64,000 nucleotides of DNA from Tubulanus polymorphus (GCF_964204645.1 NC_134034.1:3132072-3196071), one strand, 5' to 3'. Positions 35,355 to 46,003 are shown, numbered from the stretch's first letter. Notes: generated by a model not told the origin, from the letters alone. Translations and numbers: made by a program.

Positions 35355-35890
35355 ACTTGACTATATGAACATATATCATCTCAGTGTAGAGTTAAAATGA
35401 TACATTGTATCATTTTAGTTTCTCTGATGATGGGATAGCAGTAACCCCAAAACTGTTGGAGCTAATAAACTTTTCTACATATCTACTGTGGGTTGTTATT
35501 TGTTAATTCTATTACTTTCAAACAAGCTAAATCTAATGACGGGCGGCTTTTCTCCGCATAAATTCCCTTCTTTCAAAGTATGTTAATTCATCCTTTGACA
35601 ACCACAGACACTCACTCAGAAAGTGACTCAATTAAACTGTTATTCCGTGTATAAATACCGCTTGTTTTTAGTCATTATCTCACATCTGACAATGGGTAAG
35701 ATCGATACGGTGTGTTCTTTAAAGATTTTTGATTGAATAAATTATCGATTTAAAAAAACTCTTTATCATATATCTTTATTATATGTACATGGTTTCTGGA
35801 TGGGGCCTGTGGTGGTTGAATTCGGGTCATATCAAACAATTTTCTGCATGGCTAGACGCACGATCTTTTTGTTTTCTGGCGGATCAAACT
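35355..35890. repeat. Left arm of a large inverted repeat around the zinc-finger gene
   Basis: Blocks such as AATGGGTAAGATCGATACGG, CACTCACTCAGAAAGTGACTC and CATATCAAACAATTTTCTGCA recur inverted at about 40470-40960. The two arms are diverged by substitutions and small indels. The arm contains a hammerhead-like CTGATGATGGG...CCCC motif at about 35422. Confidence 0.7.
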
Positions 35891-36009
35891 TCAAAATGGT
35901 TTTTGCTTCTTCATCGGGCGCTGCTTGGCATTTTGGCGAACGGCGTTGGGACGATCAATCCGGGCCGGCGCCTCCAGCGCCCACTTGTCTTGTCTCATAA
36001 CTTTATTCA

Positions 36010-36180
36010 TGATATCTCATATGTTTCACCCTAAAATGTTAAAAAACCTGAACTCCTATAACTTGTTTTTTATGCCTAGATATGATAATGTTTGTATCAG
36101 TATTGTATGTTTCTAGTTTCTTTGTTCCACGTGCCGATTACTATGTTCGGCGCAATATAGTACGAATTGAATTGAATTAA
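36010..36180 (+). mobile_element. LINE-type 3' end with GAATT tail
   Basis: CCTAGATATGATAATGTTTGTAT, then GCGCAATATAGTACGAATTGAATTGAATTAAA. The same string, slightly diverged, is at 43337-43475, where an (AT)n tract interrupts it. A short pentamer tail is typical of non-LTR retrotransposon ends. Confidence 0.5.
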
Positions 36181-36234
36181 ATCGGGACTAGAATCCGCGT
36201 CCATTAAGTAGACGGCGCTGTCGTCGAAAAATAA

Positions 36235-36420
36235 TGGGCCGAAAATAATGTGCGGCGCGTTGTTTAACATATAGAAAGGACCATTACAAACCGTAGTCTC
36301 TTAGATTCTTCCATTATAACAGATTGCTGGTAAAACCACACGATCACTCGCAAGGACAAGGTACCAACTTTTACTTACATTACACTTACAACAAAACTCA
36401 ACAAGTTAATAGAAATAGCC
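36235..36420. repeat. Direct repeat shared with 40995-41165
   Basis: Both copies contain GTTGTTTAACAT, GAAAGGACCATTACAAACCG, GTCTCTTAGATTCTTCCAT and CTCGCAAGGACAAGGTACCA in the same orientation. Together with the inverted arms this makes the zinc-finger locus the centre of a rearranged duplication. No gene between 36420 and 37190. Confidence 0.7.
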
Positions 36421-37224
36421 TAATCCTGTGCTGATAACCGGCGGTATCTATCAAGTCACCACCCACTAGGAAGGGATCCAGATGTTTCACCACACCAGAG
36501 CGGCGTCCTGTTGAACTGGAAGGGCAAATAGGCTATATCATAGCACTAAACGGGGGGATCTGCCCTGGGGGCACACCTACAGAATCAGTGAAAAGTAACC
36601 AGAAGTCGCTCTAAAGTAATATGAAAAAAGTTTGCTGAATTCGGATACTGTGAGATCAGGTGCATGGTCCAGATGTGATACTATAACACCATAAACCAAA
36701 CTAGAGTCAATGGGCGATACTGTTGCACCACTGACATCTTCAACAACTTGATATATGTAGTCAACTTTTCAAGACGGGCTGTATTTGAATGCGACGTAGT
36801 GAGCCTTGAAATCTTTGAATTTTCAAAAGGAAATTCAAGGCTTTGTTCTTGCGAATGGCCTGCTGTTGTAGGGGCCTAACACCCAGTTACATAAACAATC
36901 TCGTACCTGTTTCTTTCAGTATACTGGGACCGTGGTTACCCCTACCCAATTAAGGCCAAATTTCATCCGCCATCATGTAACATGTGAATATGCCTAAAAT
37001 TGTCCATGTTGCATGCTTTCCAGCACCAAAAACAGTTTATTCCTGGTACTTTCGGGTCTTAGCTAAAAAATAAGACCAAATTGAAGTGGATACAATGAAT
37101 TCTAATATTTACCATACCCGGTACAAAAACTCAAGAATCGCCCCTGTCGGTTAAAGTTGACCCTGTTAATCTGTGATTATGTCTATTTTCAGTTTCAACG
37201 TTGAGCTTATTTTTGAACAGCGCG

Positions 37225-39180
37225 ATGAGTTCACCACCACATCGCAAATCAAGTGTCCAGCAGGGGGCGAAGCTGTTAGAGTGCGCAAGTTTCAGCGGGA
37301 AATCGAATCTACGTCAACCCAAACTCCGCGTACACGACAGTGTGCGTCGGTTTAAATGCGATCACTGCGATCAAACATTCTGTGCCAAAGCAGTGTTAAA
37401 AAATCACACGTCTACCGTTCATTTGAAATTAAAGCCGCACCAGTGCGCCATCTGTGAAAAAAAATTCACAGCAATTACCAGTATGAAAATGCATATCAAG
37501 ACTGTGCACGAAGGCGTTCGGGCGTTTCAATGTGAAATCTGTCCCCAGACGTTTGGACGAAAAGGTCATTTAAAGCGACACATGACCATTCATAAGGAGG
37601 CGAAGCCGTTCCAGTGCGACATTTGTAAACGAGGGTTCGGTCAGAAAGGTAGCCTGCAGTACCATCTAATGACAAACCACGACAACAGCGTGCGTCCGTT
37701 TGAATGCGATCACTGCGATGAAACATTCACTAGAATAGGAGACTTAAAAGGTCACACGTCTGTCGTTCATCTGAAACTAAGACCGCACCAGTGCGCCACC
37801 TGTCAGAAACATTTCATTAGTAAATCCGAACTGAACAGTCATATCAACATTGTACATGAAGGCATCAGACCGTATAAATGCGAAATCTGTCAGCGGACGT
37901 TTGGGCGAAAACCCCATTTAAATCGGCACATGACGCTCATCCACCATGGGGTGAAGCCGTACCAGTGCAAGGTTTGTCGAAAATCCTTCGTTAATCAATC
38001 AAATTTGAAGAGCCACGTCGAAGTCGTCCATGAAGGCACTCAAACGTACACGTGTGCAATCTGTCAGCAGACGTTTGGACAAGAGGGAAATCTAAACCGG
38101 CACATGGCAACCATCCACCAGGGGGCGAAGCTGTACCAATGCGAGATTTGTGAAGCGCGTTTTGCTTTGAACAGTAACTTGAAGTACCACTTAAAGACCA
38201 TGCACGACGGTGTGGGTCGGTTTAAATGTGATCACTGTGATAAAACGTTCACCCGCAAGGCAACGCTGAAAGATCATACATCTGCGGTTCATCTGATATC
38301 AAAGCCGCACAAGTGCGCCACCTGCCAGGAAAGATTCACAACGAAATCGTCGTTGAAAGTTCATTTAGAGAGCGTGCATAAACGCGACAGACCGCGTTGT
38401 TGTAAAATCCGTCAGCAGACGTTCAAAACAAAGAATACCGGTACTCCAAATGAGCAGGTGTTAGCAATTCATTCCACCAGGGGCGCTAGTCATTCTAGTC
38501 TTTCATCATCATCAGCAACGTTTAATTGTGAAATATGTGAGAAATCATGCAGAACAAAAGACAGTCTGGCGATACACGTGTTTTACAAACATCCTAAAGA
38601 GGGCGCTGAAAGGAGATTTCGGTGTAAATTCTGTTCGAAATGTTATTCGCACAAGGCTTCGCTGAATCAACATGTGAAAAACACTCATCATCAGTGTGAA
38701 AAAGACTCAGTGACAGTGGAGGAGACAGGTTTAGAAATTGAAGAGGAGACGAAAGAGGTGAATACAGTCTCTGAGAAGGTCGACACAGATTTAGAGGTAA
38801 AATCTGATTCCAAGACTGAGGAGGAGATCGAGGATGTGAAAATTGAGGAGGTAAGGAAGGCAAATATAGTTTGTGAGACAAATAAGGTGACAAAGGGGGT
38901 AAATACAGTTTCTGAGATAGACGATGAGATAAACGAGGTGAATACAGTTCCTGGGATAGATGGGGAGACAAACGAGGTAAATACGGAGTCTGAGAAAGTC
39001 GACACATATTCACATGTTAAATCTGATATCGACACTGAGGGGGGAACAGAATCTCAGGCAGATTTTGAGGAAGAGGAAAGTGTGAATCCGATAAAAAAGA
39101 TGAAATACGACAAATCATACCCATGGCAACACTACGCGGTTTGTTCTGGGAAAATATGGATTTTTGTAGACGATGAATAA
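37225..39180 (+). CDS. C2H2 zinc-finger protein, 14 fingers plus one degenerate, acidic C-terminus
   Basis: Probable nuclear DNA-binding protein. From the ATG at 37225 (MSSPPHRKSS) the frame gives 651 residues; a CTATTTTCAG acceptor at 37181-37190 suggests one upstream non-coding or short coding exon. C2H2 fingers follow one another with 28-29 residue spacing and TGEKP-like linkers replaced by H-EGxRPY/KPHQC forms. Finger 13 (RCCKIRQQTFK) has lost its metal-binding cysteine and histidines. Finger types repeat in blocks (CDHCD, CATC, CEIC, then a fourth), so the array grew by duplicating four-finger blocks. After the last finger a glutamate-rich tail of about 160 residues repeats EVNTVSEKVD-like phrases. 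No KRAB, BTB or ZAD domain is present. A damaged copy of the 3' end lies at 4538-5175. Confidence 0.85.
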   Translation: MSSPPHRKSSVQQGAKLLECASFSGKSNLRQPKLRVHDSVRRFKCDHCDQTFCAKAVLKNHTSTVHLKLKPHQCAICEKKFTAITSMKMHIKTVHEGVRAFQCEICPQTFGRKGHLKRHMTIHKEAKPFQCDICKRGFGQKGSLQYHLMTNHDNSVRPFECDHCDETFTRIGDLKGHTSVVHLKLRPHQCATCQKHFISKSELNSHINIVHEGIRPYKCEICQRTFGRKPHLNRHMTLIHHGVKPYQCKVCRKSFVNQSNLKSHVEVVHEGTQTYTCAICQQTFGQEGNLNRHMATIHQGAKLYQCEICEARFALNSNLKYHLKTMHDGVGRFKCDHCDKTFTRKATLKDHTSAVHLISKPHKCATCQERFTTKSSLKVHLESVHKRDRPRCCKIRQQTFKTKNTGTPNEQVLAIHSTRGASHSSLSSSSATFNCEICEKSCRTKDSLAIHVFYKHPKEGAERRFRCKFCSKCYSHKASLNQHVKNTHHQCEKDSVTVEETGLEIEEETKEVNTVSEKVDTDLEVKSDSKTEEEIEDVKIEEVRKANIVCETNKVTKGVNTVSEIDDEINEVNTVPGIDGETNEVNTESEKVDTYSHVKSDIDTEGGTESQADFEEEESVNPIKKMKYDKSYPWQHYAVCSGKIWIFVDDE

Positions 39181-39272
39181 TAATGAAGTTATCTCAGATT
39201 GCCCCCCGGCAGAACGGTAGATTCATTGGATAAATCTGGTCATGTCTGGAATTTGAGCGGAATTTAATCATG

Positions 39273-39276
<4 letters not shown>

Positions 39277-39362
<86 letters not shown>
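39277..39362. repeat. (TA)n microsatellite
   Basis: About 43 TA units, 100 bases beyond the zinc-finger stop codon. Confidence 0.95.
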
Positions 39363-39364
<2 letters not shown>

Positions 39365-39443
39365 TTGTTTGAAAAAGATGACGTCAAGTTGTCCGAGCAA
39401 ACCCTGGTGACACCCATGAACACAATAATTGTAAGCCTATTTA

Positions 39444-39617
39444 CAGTGGAACCTCGTTATAACGAACATCAAGGGACCATAAAACCTGTTCGTTATAACC
39501 GATACTGTTCGTTATATCCAGTATGAAAGTAATTGATATAGTCGTATTTGGGATGAATTTCTAAGTTTGTAACTGATGAATTGTTAGATCCGAGGTCGTC
39601 ATGGCGAGGTTCCGCTG
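39444..39617. mobile_element. pogo/mariner-type MITE, best copy
   Basis: Left CAGTGGAACCTCGTTATAAC, right GGCGAGGTTCCGCTG, both flanked by TA. About 174 bp, no coding region. The right part and its flank (39520-39680) are duplicated at 40320-40465. Confidence 0.7.
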
Positions 39618-40470
39618 TAATTAATTGGTTCGACTTTACTGTGACTACTTTCCATTAGATTGTTTGGACATTTATTTTAAATTAATTAGATCGATTATCA
39701 GTATATAAGATGTAGAATCGTGTACGTCTATTTATGAATTATGTGAATTCATTATTTTGTAATGACAAGTCTCTGTTTCAACATTCCAGTGAATTTGTTA
39801 TTTTGTACGTGAAGTAAAAACAAATTAATTTAATTAACAAATTGACTTAATTGAACAAATCCTTCGTCGGATGGTCTTTCAGTGCTGTACACGGAGCGGA
39901 ATTTAAGGATTAGTGTCGGGACCCCTGCCTACGACTGAGGTTGCCGGGCTATGGTCGTCAAGACAGATGTAAGTCGGATAACATGATTCACCTGATTCGT
40001 ACACTGATGTCGTCGTCAGTCATCTCATTCAAGATTATGCATAAGCCGCGATCACACGAGCGTTTTTGGCCCGCGCCTAATTCGGTTCGAACAACTGTTC
40101 GTAACAGACGGTGCCAAGAAATGGACGCGTGCCCGTTTCAGCCCGACCGAAATTTGGCCTATTTCGCCCAACCAGAAACGTCGTACCAGGCCCGAGCCAA
40201 ATTTTAGCACCTGGCAATGAACTGGTTCCGGGAACGACTCGGATTCGCGTTGGTTTACGTGTGCCACGTGGCCTGGGTCTTTGATTTGGGCCAAATTTGA
40301 CCCGGGTTAGGAAGTACATGTAATTGATATTGTCCTATTTCTTGAGATGAAATTCTGAGTTTGTAACTGATGTTAGATCCGAGGTCGTCACGACGAGGTT
40401 CCGCTCAACTTAATTGGTTCGACTCGACTGTGTAATCTTTTCCTTAGATTGTTTGGACATTTTTTCAATT
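39618..40470. other. Intergenic: partial duplication and a MITE-like element
   Basis: 40040-40315 is the plus-oriented sister of the element at 29283-29562. 40320-40465 repeats the end of the MITE at 39444-39617 plus its 3' flank (GATTGTTTGGACATTTTTTC). No gene is supported. Confidence 0.5.
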
Positions 40471-40960
40471 CATCATTGAAGTTTGATCCGCCAGAAAAAA
40501 AGATCGTTTCGCTCGTGAGTCTAGACATGCAGAAAATTGTTTGATATGACCCGAATTCAATCACCACAATCGAAGGCCCCATCCAGAAACCCGCTATGCG
40601 CAGATAAAGAGTTTTTAAAAATCGTTCATTTATTCAATCAAAAAACTTAAAAGAACACACCGTATCGATCTTACCCATTGTCAGATGTGAGATAATGACT
40701 AAAGACAAGGGGTATTCATGGGATAACGGTTTAATTGAGTCACTTTCTGAGTGAGTGACTGTGGTTGGCAAGGCATGAATTAATATACTTTGAAAGAGGG
40801 GAATTTTTGCGGAGAAAAGCCGGCCGTCATTAGATTTAGCTCCTTCCCAAGGGAGTACATAGAATAACAAATAAAAAGCCACAGTAGATATGTAAAAAGG
40901 TTTGTTACATAAGATTCTTAGGGTTAATTCTAAAGCCCATCATGAGAGAAACTAAAATAT
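40470..40960. repeat. Right arm of the inverted repeat around the zinc-finger gene
   Basis: Inverse of 35355-35890; see the left arm. Begins near GAAGTTTGATCCGCCAGAAA and ends near TCATGAGAGAAACTAAAATA. The arms are about 4.6 kb apart. Confidence 0.7.
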
Positions 40961-41968
40961 TTCTGTTCACTGTTGACGTGAGTATATACAAGCCTACCTC
41001 AATAACGTGCGGCTTGTTGTTTAACATGGAAAGGACCATTACAAACCGTAGTCTCTTAGATTCTTCCATCATACCAGAACGCTTGTAATACCACACGTTC
41101 ACTCGCAAGGACAAGGTACCAACTTCAACTTACACTTACAACAAAACTCAAGTTAAAAGAAATAATCTGATAGCGTCGTAATTAATGTGACGTGTAAAAT
41201 GTCTATTTCAACTTTACTTGAGAGCATATCAGATGGCCTAGCTCGATCATCTTTGATGGTGCATTCCTGATAGAAGTCTTATTAGGACCAGGAAGCACTG
41301 GCAGTGGACCTAAAACCTCGATTTTTAATCCATTTTCGCTTTATTGAAGGATATCCAAAAAGTCTTCATTGAAAGGGGTTAAAAAGTCTAAAAGAGAAAA
41401 TTGACTCCATGATTTGAAAGTTTAACAATATGTTTCCATGCCCGCATACGAAACTTCTGTTGGTGCATGAAGGCACATCTACCGCCAAAATTGTTCTGTA
41501 TCGGGGGTTGACTGTAGTGGGTTTTTATTTTGATACTGATCTCATTTTTGCTCGGTTAAATATACGGAAAATAAGCAATTTTTAACAAACTCAGCTATTT
41601 TTTAACATAAGTTCGTCAATTCAAAACTACCCAGAACCTTTAACAACTATATTGGAACTTCAATTACCAAATTAACAATTTACCGGTACCTGTTTATTAC
41701 TTGTGGGCATGATTTTGAGTGACACGGCCTCGATAGACCGTTTCAGTCTCTCCGTGTAGCCCCGTTATCTTGTTACAATTTTCTTCCTTTAAACTACTAT
41801 TTGTAGTCATCCAATGATTTATCATTTAATGAAAGAAATTTCAGTTAAGGGAACATCAAGCGTTAGGCCCAAATAAGGTCAAGGACTGCTGCTCCCAAAT
41901 TGTGGATGAGAATATGTATGGAACAAACAACGGCAATTTTTCCGAGGCAGTGCGGCGAGCGGAATGTG
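40961..41968. other. Intergenic, no gene seen
   Basis: 40995-41165 is the direct repeat paired with 36235-36420. 41198-41270 (ATGTCTATTTCAACTTTACT, then GGCCTAGCTCG) recurs at 60603-60660 and looks like a tRNA-derived SINE head. The rest is featureless. Confidence 0.4.
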
Positions 41969-42976
41969 TTAAGAACGGCGACAACACTGAGAAAATATCG
42001 ATTTTATTACTAGTTTAAATTTATTGCTATAAACGTAATAGAAAATACCATTAACGGCCGAATTGATGGCCTGAAAAACTGTATCCGTCAATAACACCGG
42101 CCATGTTACTGACCACGGTAAATACATAGCGTTAAAGGCCATCTCGGGTAGGATCGAAACCATGAATATCGCTGAGGCGACGAATACCATTCGAAGACCC
42201 TGTTGATTATCTCGCTTCTCATTCTCGGAGCCCACTGCTTTTACCCCGCCGGTTAGCCGGCGTCTGGCGCGACGGTGAATCGCCAATTTCGTTATCATAA
42301 TTAAGTTTAGCAAGGGCACGAAAACGAACGCGAAATACGTCGCGAAAATTGCTTCGATTAGATACGATATCCGCGGCGCCGAGTATATTTCGACGATGCC
42401 GAGTACCGTCAGGCCGAACGTGCATTCTTCATTGACGAGAGCGATTCGACGATTGCGCACGGCGCGATACGTCCACAACCCGCTCCAACTGATTAACCAC
42501 GCGCCGACGATAAAGTTACAATGCTGCACTTTCCACTGTTTCGCTTTCAACGGAAAGCAGATATGCACCGCGCGATCGAACGCCACCAATACGGATATAC
42601 CGTTTCGAAGAGTAATCGACCATTTCATCATGCAGTTTCCGAGCATAATGAGCTCCGGCGACCCGTAAGAGGGAAGCCAAGCGCCGACGTAAAGCCCGTG
42701 ACGCGCGAACTTCAAAATCCAGTGCAAATGGTTTTCGATAACAATCGACAAACTGACGAAAATGTCGGCGATCGCGAGTAACAACAGGTTGTAATACGAC
42801 GTGGCGTGATTGTTCGCTTTAAACAAACGGTACAACGCGACGATCGTGATGGGGTTGGTGATCATACCGAACCAGCCGATCGGAGCGGCTACCAACACCA
42901 CAACTCGCGTCCATACAACGCTTATCAGATGGACACAGTTGGCGAACGCCGCATCGGAGATGTTGAGCGCCGTCAT
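41969..42976 (-). CDS. Rhodopsin-family GPCR, peptide-receptor-like orphan
   Basis: Intronless seven-transmembrane receptor, 335 residues from the ATG at 42976 (MTALNISDAAFANC, with an N-glycosylation site). An in-frame ATG at 43090 would add 38 residues rich in aromatic and basic positions, which is less receptor-like. TM1 has APIGWFGMITNPITIVAL, TM2 LLLLAIADIFVSLSIV. TM3 ends VLVAFDRAVHICFPLKAK, so DRY is DRA. TM5 is near IFATYFAFVFVPLLNLIMI. TM6 carries FMVSILPEMAFN. TM7 ends NSAVNGIFYYVYSNKFK in place of NPxxY. The pattern fits invertebrate FMRFamide-receptor-like peptide GPCRs. Ligand unknown. Confidence 0.85.
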   Translation of the reverse strand: MTALNISDAAFANCVHLISVVWTRVVVLVAAPIGWFGMITNPITIVALYRLFKANNHATSYYNLLLLAIADIFVSLSIVIENHLHWILKFARHGLYVGAWLPSYGSPELIMLGNCMMKWSITLRNGISVLVAFDRAVHICFPLKAKQWKVQHCNFIVGAWLISWSGLWTYRAVRNRRIALVNEECTFGLTVLGIVEIYSAPRISYLIEAIFATYFAFVFVPLLNLIMITKLAIHRRARRRLTGGVKAVGSENEKRDNQQGLRMVFVASAIFMVSILPEMAFNAMYLPWSVTWPVLLTDTVFQAINSAVNGIFYYVYSNKFKLVIKSIFSQCCRRS

Positions 42977-43336
42977 GGTGTTTAAGAGCCTCCGGCGGAG
43001 ATAGATATGTACTGATAATGATATAGCCGGTGCGCCCGTGGGAAAAATATATACATATGGGCGAAAGATATATATTCGCAAATGTCGCATCAGTGAACAC
43101 GTTTTAATAAGTAACTTTCTGCACAGAATCTATACCAAAATCTCTAAGTAGGATGTTTGTGAAACACGTGGTGTAGAGCCAGACTCTCCTTTGTTAAGTT
43201 CGATTTCTCACGCATTTCCACAAAATGCGATGATGCGTCGATTTGAACTAATCTTTCGTCCAAACACCTGCCGAAATATTTCACATTTGAGAGGAAAAAA
43301 TCCGTTATTTCATCCGTTATATCTTGTATTTCGTCC

Positions 43337-43356
43337 CTAGATATGGTGATGTTTGT

Positions 43357-43409
<53 letters not shown>

Positions 43410-43475
43410 CCTTTTACTTTGTTGTTGTAGTATTAAATATGCCGATTATTTGGCACAATATAGTACGAATTGAAT
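43337..43475 (+). mobile_element. LINE-type 3' end interrupted by (TA)n (43361-43408)
   Basis: Same end as at 36010-36180 (CCTAGATATGGTGATGTTTG ... CACAATATAGTACGAATTGA), with a TA microsatellite expanded inside it. Confidence 0.55.
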
Positions 43476-43719
43476 TGAGAATTAAATCGGGACTCGAATC
43501 CATGTTCAAGCTTCAATTGAATCTTAAATCGGGTCTCTTTTTTGACGTCTTAAAATAAAACGTTACCATTATATGAAACCTAAACAATGTTAATCATACA
43601 GCGTCATTTTACAAACGACGACGACAACCTTGAATCGATGTGCAAAGCGTCACAGGTGTACACATACAAGCTATTTGGCAAAATATTATTGACAAAGATA
43701 AGATATTATCTACGGGACT

Positions 43720-44067
43720 TTGATACCTGAAATATCAAAAGTAGAAATAACAATTGAAGGAATAGCAAATAAAATATTTTTTCAAGGAACGAGAATGATC
43801 GATCAATGGCCAGAAATGAGAAAACATTTTATGCATGGAAAAATAAAATTATCTGAAGATTGTAATATTGATCAAATTGATTATTATACCGGCAATAAAT
43901 ATGCATTATGGTAAGATTTTACCTTATGAATATAGTAAGTATTTTTGAGAATTCTATAATCAATTCAAATATAGAATAAGTAAAATAGATAATAATAAAA
44001 GTGGTGTTGTTGATAATTTAAGTAATGAAATTGATTATAATGATTTACCTTCTACATCTAATAATGT
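43720..44067 (+). pseudogene. Polinton capsid-protein-like fragment
   Basis: The frame MIPEISKVEITIEGIANKIF continues to GNKYALW and then shifts frame (DFYLMN). The KVxVTIEGxxNK start and the KYxLWxD phrase resemble the second half of Polinton double-jelly-roll major capsid proteins. This is recalled from the family, not aligned. The following lysine/asparagine-rich frame (YNQFKYRISKI) runs to 44067, where the sequence jumps into the inverted ATPase remnant. Base composition is strongly AT-rich compared with the host genes. Broken by a stop and a frameshift; no function expected. Confidence 0.4.
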
Positions 44068-44293
44068 TTTACTGTTTTAGGATCTAATATAATAAACTTT
44101 TTTTATCTTAACTATATCCCTATTATATGTTTTATTCATTTCATAAGTAAGGCAGAATAATAAATATTATATTATCAAAATGATTCTTATAAATAGTTTC
44201 TAATAAGTTTAATACAAAATGTGTTTTACCACAATTTGTTACTCCAGTAACTAACATATTATGCGGTTCAAATATAAATAAATCTTTATTCAT
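44068..44293 (-). pseudogene. Polinton packaging ATPase, N-terminal remnant
   Basis: Reverse-strand start ATG at 44293 gives MNKDLFIFEPHNMLVTGVTN with the Walker A lysine intact (GVTNCGKT). It is nearly identical to the start of the ATPase at 63662. It decays and ends abruptly at the segment matching ILDPKTVK, where it is fused to the capsid-like fragment. The Walker B half is missing. Confidence 0.7.
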
Positions 44294-45375
44294 TTATTCT
44301 TTTAATTTTACTAGATAAAATCCATTCATTGAATTTGTCATCGTACCCTTTATATTTCACCAGAGAATACTTTTTTCCTTTAAGAGTTTTTGTTTTCAAT
44401 ACTTTTTCTATTTTGTCTTCTATTTCATCTGGATTTGGTACAAGTGATAATTCTTGTTCATAAAAATAACCTAATATTTCTTCATCTTTTAAATTTTCTA
44501 ACTTATAAACCGAAGGTTTAGTTAATATTATTTTTTTAATCCTAAATATTTCTTCAGTAAAATTTGGAGTATAACCTTTTTAAAATGTTTTTCTATATTT
44601 AGATATTCTAATATGTTGTCCAATTTTAAATTTAGGTTCTCCAAAATCATGTGTAACAAACACACCATATAAATTATTCCAAACAACTTCTGAATTATAT
44701 TCTTTTCTAGCTTGTATGGGTTTCATATTTATAGAACTATGTTTAGAATTATTCTAACCTTTCACTAAATCATTTCAATACATCGATATATTTATATGTT
44801 TCATTAGCAGTAAATATTTCCACATTCTAGTTTTCAACGTTTTATCAAATCTTTCTATAATAGATGTTTTTTTTATCTGAATGTGTTGAAAAATATTATA
44901 TATCGTTATCAGATAATAATTTTCTAAAATGTTTATTATAAAATTCTTTACGTTCATCAAATTGTATCTTCTTCTTTAAATATATTTTTAAAAGCATTTG
45001 CTACTCCTATACCAGTTTTATTTTTGATTGGAATTGACCATGCATATCTACTGGATATATCTATAACATTAAATATCCAAAAAATATTCTTTATTGTATT
45101 CTTCTTAGTTTTTCATATCAATGAAATCTGCTTGCCATTGTTGATCGATATATGACACAATAACTTTTCTTGTTAAATATCTTTTATCCATTTTCTTATG
45201 GATTTGATATGTTGGTTGATTTTGTAACCATAATCTTAATTCACTATATTTTATATTTTCATTATCAAATTTTACTTTATCCCATAATTCTGAAAACTAG
45301 AATTCACTCTCTGGGTTATAATATAAATCTCTTAAATATTGTTCTTTTTCATCTTATTTTAATCCATAAATAATA
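44286..45375 (-). pseudogene. Polinton integrase, frameshifted
   Basis: Pieces in order on the minus strand are: YLTRKVIVSYIDQQWQADFI, the zinc-proximal and first-Asp region typical of Polinton integrases; IDISSRYAWSIPIKNKTG; LLSDND with the second Asp; TSIIERFDKTLKTRMWKY with the catalytic Glu. Then comes an SH3-like segment (KIGQHIRISKY) and a C-terminal chromodomain (YSLVKYKGYDDKFNEWI). Several stops and frameshifts lie between them, so the DDE enzyme is dead. Its end overlaps the ATPase start, as in the copy at 63663. Confidence 0.75.
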
Positions 45376-45767
45376 ATCTAGATTTAGTTTCAATGACTTT
45401 ATCATTTGATTTAAAAAACTGATGCTCCAACATAAATTGGTTTATTAAATTTCATAGATGTTCTTCTCATTTTAACTGCAGCTAAATTTTCATCAAATAT
45501 TCTGTTACCAATAAATTTAGCTAATAGTTAAAATTTAGTTGATTTTATTTAGCTAACATTTTAAATTTATAAGTTGGTATTTTATCTTTTGATCTATTGG
45601 AATTTAATATTTCTATTTCATTATTGATTTCTTCTATTTTATGGCATAACTGTTTGATAAATAAATGTGCGTCATACCCTGATAAATTATGAAATATTAC
45701 TGGAACAAAGTTAATTTTCTTAGCTTGGTGGTGGTGGTGGTGGGGGTGTTGGTGGTGGTCGCGGTCG

Positions 45768-45808
<41 letters not shown>

Positions 45809-46003
45809 CCTCGGGGCGTGGTTCGTGTCGAGTCGTCGTATCCAATCTTTTTCGGCGGCTGCTTCGCGGATCGGTCTCGTCGAGCCTGGTAGGTGTTGGA
45901 GACCGTACACCCGAAGTTTTGTAAGACGGTTTATGCGGAGAATTTTGAAATCGAGGGATTTCCACATTGTTTTGGCTACGAGTCTGATAATTGTGGATTT
46001 CAT
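45376..46003 (-). pseudogene. Polinton protein-primed DNA polymerase B fragments
   Basis: FVPVIFHNLSGYDAHLFIKQ (about 45660-45715) is the exonuclease II motif of Polinton-type B-family polymerases. Directly after it, with the palm domain deleted, comes NRIFDENLAAVKMRRTSMKF and NKPIYVGASV (about 45410-45510), the C-terminal region of the same enzyme. Upstream, a CAT/GGT microsatellite (45724-45807) interrupts the frame and encodes a histidine run. The part before that (45810-46003) is unrelated-looking, GC-richer sequence. Non-functional. Confidence 0.7.
45724..45807. repeat. Trinucleotide microsatellite (GGT)n-(GAT)n
   Basis: GGTGGTGGT passing into GATGATGAT, giving His, Asp/Met or Val runs in the different frames. 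It lies inside the polymerase remnant. Confidence 0.95.

Noticed and set aside
43090-43100. Start of the 42 kb GPCR at 43090
   Set aside because: The added 38 residues are aromatic/basic and unlike receptor N-termini; the ATG at 42976 precedes an N-glycosylated head.
45545-46003. Histidine-rich protein as a metal-binding gene
   Set aside because: The histidine run is a CAT microsatellite inserted in a polymerase remnant with stops on both sides.
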